Part shown: in pieces, positions 1-8,455 of the stretch
How the letters are laid out: each line of letters begins with the position of its first letter
Position numbering within the stretch: position 1 is the first letter of the stretch
Assembly: GCA_002491115.1 (NCBI GenBank)
Contig: DKVI01000053.1
Span: 1-17,197 of the forward strand
DNA: 17,197 bases
Direction of reading: 5' to 3'
Source of the DNA: Lachnospiraceae bacterium UBA7182
GTDB lineage: Bacteria; Bacillota; Clostridia; Lachnospirales; Lachnospiraceae
The notes under the pieces: model-generated
Databases searched by the model: none
Told to the model about the DNA's origin: nothing
What the model saw: the letters and a program-made list of their open reading frames with translations, nothing else
Made by a program: the position numbers and the translations under genes

Positions 1-16
1 TTGATTGGAAAATTGA

Positions 17-3000
17 TTTCCGTGTATAACGATTGATTTTGATGGCCATACCATAGAAGGCTCCGAAGAAAATAAAGATCAGCTCTTTTACATTGAAGGA
101 AGCCGGGTTACATTTTGTGGAAGCGGCGTTTTATCACAAAAAACAGTGCAAAATACATATTATGTGACAGTTAACGTACAAAAGAACAGTGAATTTACAA
201 TGGACGGCCCTGAAGTGTCCGGTGGAAACTGCCGCGGTTTCTTAATTGAAAACTCGACGTTACAGTTCACGAACGGCAGTATGCACGACTGCGGCGCCGT
301 GAATACTGCAGGCGGCGCAATTGTAGCCATAAACGGTACTGTAAATATTTCCGACGGGCATTTTTATAAGAATCAGTCCGCACAGGGAGCCGTCGTCAGA
401 GCTTTGAACCAAAGCCAGGTACAACTGCAGTCCGGTACTTTTGATGAAAATAAAGCAGGTAACGGCGGCGCCGTCTACTGCGAAAGCAACAGTTCCCTTT
501 CCATTGCAGGCGGCAGTTTTAATAAAAATATGGCAGGTAACGGCGGCGCCGTCTATTGTAACAACGACTGTCCCCTTTCCATTACAGGCGGCAGCTTTTC
601 GGAAAACAGAGGCACAACAGGCAACGGAAACGACGACTTCACATATGGAGGGGCCGTCTATGCAAAAAGCAGCCTGCAGATCCAGGGCAATCCGACATTT
701 ACACAAAACAGCGCCGGATTTGGCGGAGCGGTTTATGTCCTGGGAAAAGCCGACATAGACAGCGGTGAATTTGATCATAATACCGCATATCAAATGGGCG
801 GCGCAATCCAGGGCCAGGATATTACGTTAAAAGGATCTGCAAACATCCATGATAATCACGCCTGCTGGGGCGGCGGCGTAATGGCAGGCGGAATCGGTCC
901 CGAGGGCGCGTCCACTACCTATATGAATAACCCCGGAAATCTGTATCTGAGCGAAAATGCAATCATTTCCAGCAACGAAGCCACGGACTACAGCAGCTAC
1001 AAAAGCTGGGGAGGCGGTGTATGGGCTTATGATCTGGAAATGAACGGTCATGTCCGGATTGACGGAAATACCTGTGCTGCGCAAGGCGGCGGCATTTATT
1101 CCAGACATAATTTAAGAATTACAGGCGGACATATCACAAATAATACAGGCGATATCGGCGGCGGGATCTTTTTATTCAACGAGGGATTTATCCAGGGAAA
1201 GGCGGACAATAAAATCCTGATCCAGGGGAACAAGGCGCTGGATACAGCCAACCATAAGTTTGCCGGCGGCGGCATTTTTGTGGAACACAAGGTTGACCAG
1301 ACACAGGGTACATATGGCGCAAACCTTCAGATCAACGGCGTGGTGATTACAGATAACACAGCCCTCGGAGGCGGCGGGATCGGCGGCTGCGGAGAAGCAA
1401 TCGTACAGGCCCACAGCGGCACCGGCATGGCATTGTATGGAAATTCATCCACAGGAAGCGGAGAAAGTGCCAGAGCGCAGGACTTATATCTGGATGGGAA
1501 AGGAACGCTTACCACACAGGGAATCGGTCATACAAATATCGATTTTACGGGTCTGGGCAGAGAAAGCACATCCGCCTCCTGGCAGGAGATGGAAATTAAA
1601 CAGGAGGAAAAATATCTGGAAGGCATGCGTTTTACCGCCGCAATGTCCGAAGAACATAAAAAGCTTGCCGATGAAATTGCAGGCGTTATCATATCCGGCA
1701 ACACATGTGCTTCTAATGGAGGGGGCATCGGCGGAAACGGCGCGATCAATATCGGTATGCCCGTGCAGGAAGTAACAGCCCGCAAAGTCTGGGATGATTA
1801 TAATAACAAATACGGTGAAAGACCGCAGAACCTGGATCTTACATTAAAGCATCGGGGCAGAAGGTTTGTAGAAGGTGTGCTGACGGAAGTGGATGAAGTG
1901 ATTGATACCCGGTCCGTTTCGGCAGCGGACGGATGGAGATACACCTGGAGCGATCTGGACGAATTAGACGACGCAAATCAGCCCTGGGTATATTATGTGG
2001 ACGAAATCGAAGTTCCCGATTATCTGAAAAGTATTTCAGGTACGGTTATTACAAATGCCTATGCCTACCGGGATTTTACAGTCTCAAAAGTATGGAACGA
2101 TGCAGACAATAAAGACGGTATCCGTCCGGAAGAAATTACGGTCCAGGTTCTAAGGAATGACATTTTATGGGATACGGTCACATTAAACGCATCAAACGGA
2201 TGGGAACACACTTATCCTAAAGTAGAGCGGTTTGATGAAAACGGAACAGAATATACATATTCGATCAAAGAGGCGCCGGTTCCCGACGGTTACAGAGCAG
2301 GCGTAAACGGGTTTACCGTAACAAATACCCATATGCCCATAGAGTACACGGATTTTTCGGTACAGAAAATCTGGGATGACGAAAGCGATAAAGATCACCT
2401 GCGGCCGGAAGCGGTTGTTGTGGTTTTATATCAGGATAACGAAGCGCTGAGCCGTGTGACTTTAAATGCCGAAAACAACTGGTCTTATAAGTTCGAACAT
2501 ATGCCGAAAACAGACGGCGCAGGCCATACATACACATATACCGTAAAAGAAGAAACCGTTCCGGAGGGATATCACTCCGTAGTAAACGGATATGAAATCA
2601 CTAACAAACATATTCCGGAAGGAGAAACCGAAACCGAAAAAACATCCTTTACGGTTCAAAAACAATGGGACGATGACGACAACGCCAACGGCGTCCGACC
2701 GGATATCATAGAGGTCACCGTATATCGAAACGGTATCTGGTTTGACTCGGTATTGTTGAGCGCCAACAATAACTGGAGCCATACCTGTCTGGATGTGGAC
2801 GCAAAAGACGCATCCGGCACGCCTTATGTATATTCGGTAATAGAAACAAATGTACCGGAAAATTATACATCAGCGGTGGACGGATATACGATTACCAACC
2901 ATTACTCGGGACATCGGGAAGAACCGGAAAAAGTGCGGTTCCTCGTGGAAAAAATGTGGGAGGACGAAAACAACAAGGACGGCCTGCGGCCGGAATCCAT

Positions 3001-3760
3001 CGAAGCCGTCGTATATCAAAACGACCGTGAGTTTGACCGGATCACTTTATCGGAAGCAAACAGCTGGCGGAAAGAATATACGGGACTGGATAGCAAAGAC
3101 GAAAACGGAATGCCTTACACATATACCGTAAAAGAGCTGCATGTACCGGACGGCTATACATCCGCTGTAAATGGGTATATCATCACGAACCGACATGTGC
3201 CCCAAACGGAACCGGATATGAAACGAACCAGTTTTACAGTGCAGAAAATCTGGGATGATGCCGACGACAAAGACAGTCTGCGGCCAAAATCCATTGACGT
3301 TAAAGTACTTCGGAATCATACAGCATGGGATACGATCACTCTGAATGAAAATAATAACTGGAGCCATACTTATCTGGACATCGAAGCTGAGGATGAGAAT
3401 CATAATCCGTATGTCTACACATTAGACGAAATAAATATTCCGCCCGGATATAACGCGGTAATAGACGGATATCAGATTACCAACCGGCATACGCCAAAAA
3501 GGACGACACCGAACAGAAATAACGATTCTCCTTCCGGTTCGTCGAAAAATTCGGACAAATCAGACCCGCCTGTCCCGTACACGCCGGAGAACAGGCCAAT
3601 GAATACCCCGGATGCCAACGACGTGAGCGATCCCAGCCAACAGACAGCGCCCCAGACAGAAGATGACACCCGGATACTTCCATGGTTTATGCTTATGCTG
3701 ACATCGCTTATGGGCATGCTGTTGCAGCTGGAAAAGAAACCGCGCAGGTTCAAACGATAA
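17..3760 (+). CDS. Large cell-surface adhesin, beta-helix plus six Cna_B domains (5' truncated)
   Basis: Probably a wall- or membrane-anchored surface protein. The frame is open from 17 to the TAA at 3760 (about 1247 codons), but there is no credible start: a TGA lies at 14-16, and the first possible start, GTG at 146, has no ribosome binding site and falls inside beta-helix-like sequence (IDFDGHTIEG lies upstream of it). Signal peptide and N-terminus are missing. Counting from GTG 146, residues 1 to about 540 are Gly-rich repeats with GGAVY/GGGI and FxxN motifs, as in right-handed beta-helix or Pmp-like repeats. Residues about 541-1115 hold six Cna_B-type units (xVxKxWDD ... YTVKE ... ITNxH); the Lys, Glu and Asn expected for isopeptide bonds are seen in units 2-6, and unit 1 is more diverged. 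A Pro/Ser/Thr-rich linker follows, then APQTEDD, a hydrophobic helix and the tail KKPRRFKR. Domain calls are by eye; the ligand is unknown. Confidence 0.85.
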   Translation, partial: FPCITIDFDGHTIEGSEENKDQLFYIEGSRVTFCGSGVLSQKTVQNTYYVTVNVQKNSEFTMDGPEVSGGNCRGFLIENSTLQFTNGSMHDCGAVNTAGGAIVAINGTVNISDGHFYKNQSAQGAVVRALNQSQVQLQSGTFDENKAGNGGAVYCESNSSLSIAGGSFNKNMAGNGGAVYCNNDCPLSITGGSFSENRGTTGNGNDDFTYGGAVYAKSSLQIQGNPTFTQNSAGFGGAVYVLGKADIDSGEFDHNTAYQMGGAIQGQDITLKGSANIHDNHACWGGGVMAGGIGPEGASTTYMNNPGNLYLSENAIISSNEATDYSSYKSWGGGVWAYDLEMNGHVRIDGNTCAAQGGGIYSRHNLRITGGHITNNTGDIGGGIFLFNEGFIQGKADNKILIQGNKALDTANHKFAGGGIFVEHKVDQTQGTYGANLQINGVVITDNTALGGGGIGGCGEAIVQAHSGTGMALYGNSSTGSGESARAQDLYLDGKGTLTTQGIGHTNIDFTGLGRESTSASWQEMEIKQEEKYLEGMRFTAAMSEEHKKLADEIAGVIISGNTCASNGGGIGGNGAINIGMPVQEVTARKVWDDYNNKYGERPQNLDLTLKHRGRRFVEGVLTEVDEVIDTRSVSAADGWRYTWSDLDELDDANQPWVYYVDEIEVPDYLKSISGTVITNAYAYRDFTVSKVWNDADNKDGIRPEEITVQVLRNDILWDTVTLNASNGWEHTYPKVERFDENGTEYTYSIKEAPVPDGYRAGVNGFTVTNTHMPIEYTDFSVQKIWDDESDKDHLRPEAVVVVLYQDNEALSRVTLNAENNWSYKFEHMPKTDGAGHTYTYTVKEETVPEGYHSVVNGYEITNKHIPEGETETEKTSFTVQKQWDDDDNANGVRPDIIEVTVYRNGIWFDSVLLSANNNWSHTCLDVDAKDASGTPYVYSVIETNVPENYTSAVDGYTITNHYSGHREEPEKVRFLVEKMWEDENNKDGLRPESIEAVVYQNDREFDRITLSEANSWRKEYTGLDSKDENGMPYTYTVKELHVPDGYTSAVNGYIITNRHVPQTEPDMKRTSFTVQKIWDDADDKDSLRPKSIDVKVLRNHTAWDTITLNENNNWSHTYLDIEAEDENHNPYVYTLDEINIPPGYNAVIDGYQITNRHTPKRTTPNRNNDSPSGSSKNSDKSDPPVPYTPENRPMNTPDANDVSDPSQQTAPQTEDDTRILPWFMLMLTSLMGMLLQLEKKPRRFKR
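455..610 (+). repeat. Tandem 78-bp (26-residue) repeat in the beta-helix region
   Basis: Two adjacent 78-bp units start at 455 and 533. Both begin with GCAGGTAACGGCGGCGCCGT and encode AGNGGAVYC...LSI(A/T)GGSF. They match closely at DNA level near their starts and diverge toward the middle, which points to a recent unit duplication. One unit would correspond to about one coil of the beta-helix. Looser versions of the unit continue to about residue 270 of the encoded protein. Confidence 0.75.
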
Positions 3761-3770
3761 ATCATAGCGC

Positions 3771-3799
3771 TTGTATTGTATAAAAAAATCAGTTATACT
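3771..3799 (+). promoter_or_regulatory. Candidate sigma-A promoter for the AAA-nuclease gene
   Basis: TTGTAT at 3771-3776 and TATACT at 3794-3799 are separated by 17 bp, the standard spacing. The -10 box matches TATAAT at five of six positions and the -35 box matches TTGACA at three. The site lies in the 89-bp gap after the surface-protein stop, about 50 bp upstream of the ATG at 3850, so the downstream pair probably has its own transcript. No terminator hairpin is visible between the surface gene and this promoter. Confidence 0.45.
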
Positions 3800-3849
3800 C
3801 TCACTAAAGCTAAAAGCATATTACGCGGCCAAGAGGGGGAACAGGTAAC

Positions 3850-5430
3850 ATGGGACTTTATGTAAATCCTGGAAATCTATCGTTCAGAGAAGCCATAAAC
3901 TCGTTGATCTATGTGGATAAAAGCGAGTTAATCGATTATACAAATAAAGTGATCAATACGAACAGGAAATATATATGTGCCAGCCGCCCCCGCCGATTTG
4001 GAAAATCCATGGCCGCGGATATGCTTGTTGCCTATTACAGTAAAGGCTGCGACTCCGAAGAACTGTTCGCCGGACTGAAAGTCGCGCAGACAGACACATA
4101 CAAAACAAATCTGAACCAGCACAATGTGATCCGGTTTGATGTACAAAGATTTCTGTTCGATGAATCCCATATTCCTGTTTTCATCAAAAGAGTCCAGGAT
4201 GTAATCATCAAAGAGCTGAAAACGGAGTTTGGTGAATATCTTGATAATGAATATGACTGTTATGGGCTGCCTGGTGTTTTGGAACAGATCTATGCCCATA
4301 CAGGCAATGGCTTTATCTTTATTATTGATGAATGGGACTGTGTATTTCGATTGGCAAAAGAGGATACGGCCACGCAAAAAAAATATCTTGATTTTCTGCG
4401 TGGACTCTTTAAAGGTTCCGAATATGTAGAACTGGCCTATATGACCGGAATCCTTCCTATTAAGAAATATGGAGAGCATTCAGCCATCAATGTCTTTGAT
4501 GAATACTCTGTGACAGATCCGAAAAATCTCAGCGAATATTTTGGTTTTACAAAACAGGAAGTGCAGGAACAGTGTACAAAATACCATGTAAATTTTGAAG
4601 AAATGCAAAAATGGTATGATGGATACCAGCTAGGAGATTTTCATATTTACAATCCGAAATCCGTCGTGGATGCATTAACATGGAAAAAACTTAAAAGTTA
4701 CTGGACCGGCACTGAGACTTACGAGGCATTAAAAATTTATATTGAGCAAAACTTTGATGGTCTTAAAGAAACAATTGTTGAAATGATAGGCGGCGGGCAA
4801 AGCGAAATTGACCCAACCACATTTCAGAATGATATGACCACATTCCATACAAAAGATGATGTTTTGACTTTACTGATTCATCTTGGATATTTAACTTATG
4901 ATGAACAATCCAGCAAAGTTTTTATACCCAATCAGGAAATTGCCCAGGAATTTATACGAGCCGTTAAAATCGGTGGCTGGGGCAATCTGGCAGAAACCTT
5001 AAAGCGCTCAGAAGCGCTGTTGAAAAGCACCTGGGCCATGGATGCCGACGCAGTAGCGCAAGGAGTCGCGCAGGCACGCAGCGATACAGCCTCAATTATC
5101 CAATATAATAACGAGAACGCACTTGCTTATGCTATTTATGCTGCATACGCCAGCGCTCAGGTATACTATGCAAATCCCATCAGAGAACTGCCAGGCGGAA
5201 GAGGCTTTGCCGATATCGTTTATCTCCCGTTAAAAAACGCAGACTGCCCGGCATTGCTGATTGAATTGAAATGGGACAAATCCGCCCAAGGAGCAATCAG
5301 GCAGATTAAAGATAAAAAATATACTGATTGGATCAAAAGCTATACAGGAGACATTCTTCTTATTGCGATTAACTATAATAAAAAGAAAGATATACATGAA
5401 TGTATGATTGAAAAATATACAAAGGAATAA
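3850..5430 (+). CDS. AAA-ATPase-like / PD-(D/E)XK nuclease fusion protein
   Basis: A 526-residue cytoplasmic protein with the architecture of the common PF09820 (AAA-ATPase_like) plus PF08011 (PDDEXK_9) family. The N-terminal half has the family's P-loop variant RPRRFGKS at residues 46-53 and a Walker B-like FIIDEWD near residue 160. The C-terminal domain shows the nuclease pattern: Asp in GFADIVYLP (about 454), Glu-x-Lys in LIELKWD (about 473) and Gln in AIRQIKDKKY. Every catalytic position expected for the family is present, so the gene looks intact. The start ATG follows a purine-rich AAGAGGGGGAACAGG stretch. Its TAA is 2 bp before the next ATG, so the two are probably translated together. 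The family is abundant in gut Bacteroidetes and Firmicutes, often in many copies, and its role is not established. A broken paralogue lies at 10021-11706 on the other strand. Confidence 0.9.
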   Translation: MGLYVNPGNLSFREAINSLIYVDKSELIDYTNKVINTNRKYICASRPRRFGKSMAADMLVAYYSKGCDSEELFAGLKVAQTDTYKTNLNQHNVIRFDVQRFLFDESHIPVFIKRVQDVIIKELKTEFGEYLDNEYDCYGLPGVLEQIYAHTGNGFIFIIDEWDCVFRLAKEDTATQKKYLDFLRGLFKGSEYVELAYMTGILPIKKYGEHSAINVFDEYSVTDPKNLSEYFGFTKQEVQEQCTKYHVNFEEMQKWYDGYQLGDFHIYNPKSVVDALTWKKLKSYWTGTETYEALKIYIEQNFDGLKETIVEMIGGGQSEIDPTTFQNDMTTFHTKDDVLTLLIHLGYLTYDEQSSKVFIPNQEIAQEFIRAVKIGGWGNLAETLKRSEALLKSTWAMDADAVAQGVAQARSDTASIIQYNNENALAYAIYAAYASAQVYYANPIRELPGGRGFADIVYLPLKNADCPALLIELKWDKSAQGAIRQIKDKKYTDWIKSYTGDILLIAINYNKKKDIHECMIEKYTKE

Positions 5431-5432
5431 GT

Positions 5433-6266
5433 ATGCAGCTTTACGAAACAGACCTTCATAAATTGCGGGAGTTTCTTGCAAATGAAAAAACAGAAGGCGC
5501 ATTCACAGAAAACTATTTGATTCTCTATAATTTTGCAACAGACTGCAAATATTCATCACACATTGAATCGGATTTGATTCTTCGTTTGCTGCCATTTTAT
5601 TTAAAAACCATGGAACAGGCTGTATTGTACAAAAATACCATCGCAGCAGATATTTATTTTGAATTGAACCAGGCACTATTCTTTAATCGAAATGTACTTT
5701 GGGGTGCTATAGGAGCAACGCGCGGCCAGCAGCTCATGACATATTACAGGATGCTGACACTTAAAAAAATGGAACTGCAAAATCTGCGTCCATCAGAATG
5801 GATTTCTTTGTTTAATACAACAGTCGCACTGGATGATGCAAATATCCTGAAGCTTTTTTGCCGAATTTTTGAGGGTTCATGCCAAGTCCGATATTCTTTT
5901 TTCCAATATCTTTCTATACTTCTTTTTAAAGAAAGCGACAACTTATGCGTTTTAAACGAAACAAGGCCTTTCTGGACAAGCTGTATATGGGATTTTGATG
6001 GTGGCTATACCGCGAAAAGAATTTTCTGGAATGATTATATGATTGATTTTTTTAATAAAGAAGTTGTAGAAGAACGGGCGATCGATTTATTTGAAGGAAT
6101 AAAACCGTTTCTGTGTGGTTTTTTTAACGAAGATTCTATGAGCCTTCTTCAGGAAGAAATGTATCGAAGTTTTGATACAGGTATTTTCCGTAACAGAAAA
6201 GCTGAATTTCTAAAGAAAATACAGGATACATCTAAAACATATACCTACTGGGATGCTACTTTTTAA
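5433..6266 (+). CDS. Unrecognised 277-residue protein coupled to the AAA-nuclease
   Basis: I do not recognise this family. It is a soluble-looking, probably alpha-helical protein rich in Phe, Tyr, Trp and Leu, with no signal peptide, no clear membrane segment and no obvious catalytic motif. The C-terminal half has aromatic-rich stretches such as WDFDGGYTAKRIFWNDY and an acidic patch VVEERAIDLFEG. The ATG at 5433 sits 2 bp after the upstream TAA and its ribosome binding site (AAAGGA) lies inside the end of the AAA-nuclease gene, which indicates translational coupling and a shared function or stoichiometry. Local composition is AT-rich compared with the PTS genes, consistent with acquired DNA. 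A partner, inhibitor or adaptor of the ATPase-nuclease is possible but is inference from position only. Confidence 0.85.
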   Translation: MQLYETDLHKLREFLANEKTEGAFTENYLILYNFATDCKYSSHIESDLILRLLPFYLKTMEQAVLYKNTIAADIYFELNQALFFNRNVLWGAIGATRGQQLMTYYRMLTLKKMELQNLRPSEWISLFNTTVALDDANILKLFCRIFEGSCQVRYSFFQYLSILLFKESDNLCVLNETRPFWTSCIWDFDGGYTAKRIFWNDYMIDFFNKEVVEERAIDLFEGIKPFLCGFFNEDSMSLLQEEMYRSFDTGIFRNRKAEFLKKIQDTSKTYTYWDATF

Positions 6267-6295
6267 TTCATATAGAAATCATGGAGGAATTTACA

Positions 6296-6658
6296 ATGAA
6301 GCTTAAAAATATTGTTATTGCTGTCAATGATATGGAGCGGTCCATTGCATTTTACAGAGAACTTTTTGGTCTGGAAGTCATTCTGGATAACGACGGAAAT
6401 GTCATTATGACAGAGGGGCTTGTTTTGCAGGATACACACATATGGGAAAAATTTCTTGATAAAAAGATCATCCCGAAAAATCATGCTTCTGAATTATATT
6501 TTGAGGAAAACGATATAGAAGCCTTTGCCGACAGGCTGGAAAAATATCATGAGCCGATTGAATATGTAAACCGGCTCATGACCCACAGTTGGGGACAGAA
6601 AGTCATTCGTTTTTATGATCCGGACGGGAATCTGATCGAAGTAGGTACGCCCATGTAA
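6296..6658 (+). CDS. VOC superfamily (glyoxalase/bleomycin-resistance fold) protein
   Basis: A 120-residue single-domain vicinal-oxygen-chelate protein. The opening IVIAVNDMERSIAFYRELFG and the ending RFYDPDGNLIEVG are the paired beta-alpha-beta-beta-beta modules of this fold. I chose ATG 6296 over ATG 6281 because GGAGG at 6283-6286 sits about 9 bp upstream of it and would lie inside the gene if the earlier start were used. Candidate metal ligands are Glu in SELYFEE, His in THSWGQ and Glu in LIEVG. The first-strand His usual in glyoxalase I is Asn here (LKNIVIAV), so metal binding or enzymatic activity of the classical type is uncertain. It is separated from the upstream unknown gene by 29 bp and may be on the same transcript. 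It converges on the GrpB gene with 8 bp between the stops. Confidence 0.88.
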   Translation: MKLKNIVIAVNDMERSIAFYRELFGLEVILDNDGNVIMTEGLVLQDTHIWEKFLDKKIIPKNHASELYFEENDIEAFADRLEKYHEPIEYVNRLMTHSWGQKVIRFYDPDGNLIEVGTPM

Positions 6659-6666
6659 AGAAAGAA

Positions 6667-7239
6667 TCATCCCCTGTTTTTCATCCCTTTTAACTGTTTT
6701 TTTGCAAGGCGCGTCTGTTCTGTTATAAAATCTCCTTTTGCATTTGTATACCCGTCCCGGTCATGCTCATATTTTTTCCAGAGGGAAAGCTTCAATGTTT
6801 CATACTGTTTTGCCAGTAACCTGTTTGCGTTCATATAATCCCGAAAGTAAAGTTCATCATGGTCGCCCTCATACCTCAGATGAAGGTGAAATACCTTTTC
6901 GGCAAAACCATCACTGGTATAGCCGCGATTAAATGACTTCCTGTTTTCCGATTCTGACATGCAGATATATCCATTTTGCAAAAGGATTTCTTTTATATCT
7001 TCCATGGAAACAGACACCGGTATTTCCACCAGAAGATCTATAACAGGTTTTGCCTGGATACTGTCAATTGCCGTGCTGCCAATGTGATGTATCTTTATAT
7101 CTGCTGTCTGCAAAAAAGAGAAAATCCTTTTTCTTTCCTCTTCATACCAGTCAGCCCATACTTCTTTGTGTTCTGTAAGAAATATAGGAAACAGTTCCCA
7201 TAATTCTTTTAAAGTCAGCTCTGATAATGGTCTGCCCAT
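6667..7239 (-). CDS. GrpB family protein (UPF0157, nucleotidyltransferase-like)
   Basis: A 190-residue protein of the GrpB/UPF0157 family, a nucleotidyltransferase-fold group of unknown substrate often found as single accessory genes. It shows the family motif HHIGSTA at residues 51-57 and the following KPVIDLLVEI strand carrying the acidic residue. I placed the start at ATG 7239 (MGRPLSELTL), which matches the usual N-terminus and leaves room for the AAGGAG/GAGG site. The GTG at 7251 is only about one base from the AAGGA and is unlikely. It is the last gene of the minus-strand run, 15 bp after the DUF554 gene. No terminator hairpin is visible after its stop. Confidence 0.88.
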   Translation of the reverse strand: MGRPLSELTLKELWELFPIFLTEHKEVWADWYEEERKRIFSFLQTADIKIHHIGSTAIDSIQAKPVIDLLVEIPVSVSMEDIKEILLQNGYICMSESENRKSFNRGYTSDGFAEKVFHLHLRYEGDHDELYFRDYMNANRLLAKQYETLKLSLWKKYEHDRDGYTNAKGDFITEQTRLAKKQLKGMKNRG

Positions 7240-7254
7240 GGGATGCCTCACTCC

Positions 7255-7992
7255 TTATAAAATTGCAAATATCACCGCGATCACAAGGGCCGGAAGGACG
7301 TTTGCAACCCGAATCGTCTTAGGCCAGATCAGGTTGACGCCCACACACAAAATCAGGACATTACCCACTAAGGCGAGATTGCTGATGGCTGCCTCAGTCA
7401 TGACAGGCGCTGCCTGCCGGGCCAGTACAGTAATCGTTCCCTGAAGAACGGCTACAGGTATGGCAGAAAAGATACATCCTTTTCCCATGGACGCCGTCAT
7501 CATCATAATGATAATCAAGTCAAGAATCGCTTTTGCATACAAAGTTTCATGACTGCCGCTGATTCCATCCTGTATAGCTCCTATGATCGCCATTGCCCCT
7601 ACACATACCGTCAAAGATGCCGAGACAAACGCGTCTATAAAATAACTGTCTTTTTGATTGCCCGTCTTATCCCGCAGCCATGTGCCAAAGTTTTCAAACC
7701 ATTGATTCAGGTTAAGCAGTTCCCCAAACAGCGCGCCTGCCGCAAGGGAAAGAATCATCATCACGGTTCCCTGTGTGTCCAGGCTTCCTCTTAGTTGATC
7801 CGCTTCTGCCGTTATATGTACCACAAACATCTGTGACAGTGTACTGCCCAGCGCCATGACAATAATCGCGAATCCCATCGCTTTTAATATGGTTTCCTGA
7901 TACCGTTCTTTCAGAAAACGTCTTGACACAAGTCCGCCAAGGCCGCCCACGACAATTGCAGCCGCATTTACGATTGTTCCTAATCCTGCCAT
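7255..7992 (-). CDS. DUF554 family membrane protein
   Basis: A 245-residue integral membrane protein with about six to seven hydrophobic segments. The N-terminus MAGLGTIVNAAAIVVGGLGG and the Gly-rich second half match the DUF554 family (relatives include B. subtilis YdfK and E. coli YqgA), whose transport role is unknown. The length is normal for the family. Its ATG begins one base after the TAA of the GNAT gene, so it is translationally coupled to it. The ribosome binding site (AAAAAGG, 11 bp upstream) is only moderate. Confidence 0.88.
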   Translation of the reverse strand: MAGLGTIVNAAAIVVGGLGGLVSRRFLKERYQETILKAMGFAIIVMALGSTLSQMFVVHITAEADQLRGSLDTQGTVMMILSLAAGALFGELLNLNQWFENFGTWLRDKTGNQKDSYFIDAFVSASLTVCVGAMAIIGAIQDGISGSHETLYAKAILDLIIIMMMTASMGKGCIFSAIPVAVLQGTITVLARQAAPVMTEAAISNLALVGNVLILCVGVNLIWPKTIRVANVLPALVIAVIFAIL

Positions 7993-7993
7993 G

Positions 7994-8434
7994 TTACTTC
8001 AAACCTTTTTCTTCTGCCTTCCATATCATAACATATTCTTTTTCTTTTGTATTTTCGTCCACACTTTCCGATTGGATTTTAAAATTCTCCCTTTGATAAA
8101 ATCTGACTGCCCGCCCATTCTTCTGATATACATGCAGGCTTAACTGTTGTTTACGGTTTTTTACAAAAGTAAGAAGCTGTTTCCCGATCCCGCCAGACTG
8201 TGCTTTACTTTGGACAAAAATCCCTTCGATACAGGTATCACTCAGTCCGATAAAACCCTGTATGGTATTTTCTTCTTCATAGACATATATTTCCGCCTGA
8301 GAAAACATCTCTTTTACTGTCTCATAATAATCCTTCCAGTATTGCACGGGAATAAACGCATGTGTACTTTGATTGGTATCCAGCCAGATATCCGCGACCT
8401 TGTCTATATCTTTTTCCCGTAATTTCCTGATCAT
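7994..8434 (-). CDS. GNAT family N-acetyltransferase (YjaB-like)
   Basis: A 146-residue acetyl-CoA-dependent N-acetyltransferase; the acceptor is unknown. Landmarks are the N-terminal MIRKLREKDIDKVADIW, the strand IEGIFVQ leading into the acetyl-CoA pyrophosphate loop QSGGIGKQLL, and the motif-B-like NGRAVRFYQRENFK. The overall layout, including the STHAFIPVQYW segment, resembles YjaB-type acetyltransferases. AAAAGG lies 7 bp upstream of the ATG. The stop is one base from the start of the DUF554 gene, and the upstream neighbour ends 21 bp away, so it is inside one transcription unit. Confidence 0.9.
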   Translation of the reverse strand: MIRKLREKDIDKVADIWLDTNQSTHAFIPVQYWKDYYETVKEMFSQAEIYVYEEENTIQGFIGLSDTCIEGIFVQSKAQSGGIGKQLLTFVKNRKQQLSLHVYQKNGRAVRFYQRENFKIQSESVDENTKEKEYVMIWKAEEKGLK

Positions 8435-8455
8435 GCTGTTACCTTTTGCCTCTTT

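Noticed and set aside
260..793. Minus-strand ORF of 177 codons inside the adhesin gene
   Set aside because: It lies opposite a well-supported Gly-rich coding repeat; the product is Ala/Cys-rich noise with no start signal.
3928..4479. Minus-strand ORF of 183 codons opposite the AAA-nuclease gene
   Set aside because: It covers conserved ATPase coding sequence on the other strand and has no ribosome binding site or recognisable motif.
7166..7444. Plus-strand ORF of 92 codons across the GrpB/DUF554 boundary
   Set aside because: It is antisense to the start of GrpB and the end of DUF554, both well supported on the minus strand.
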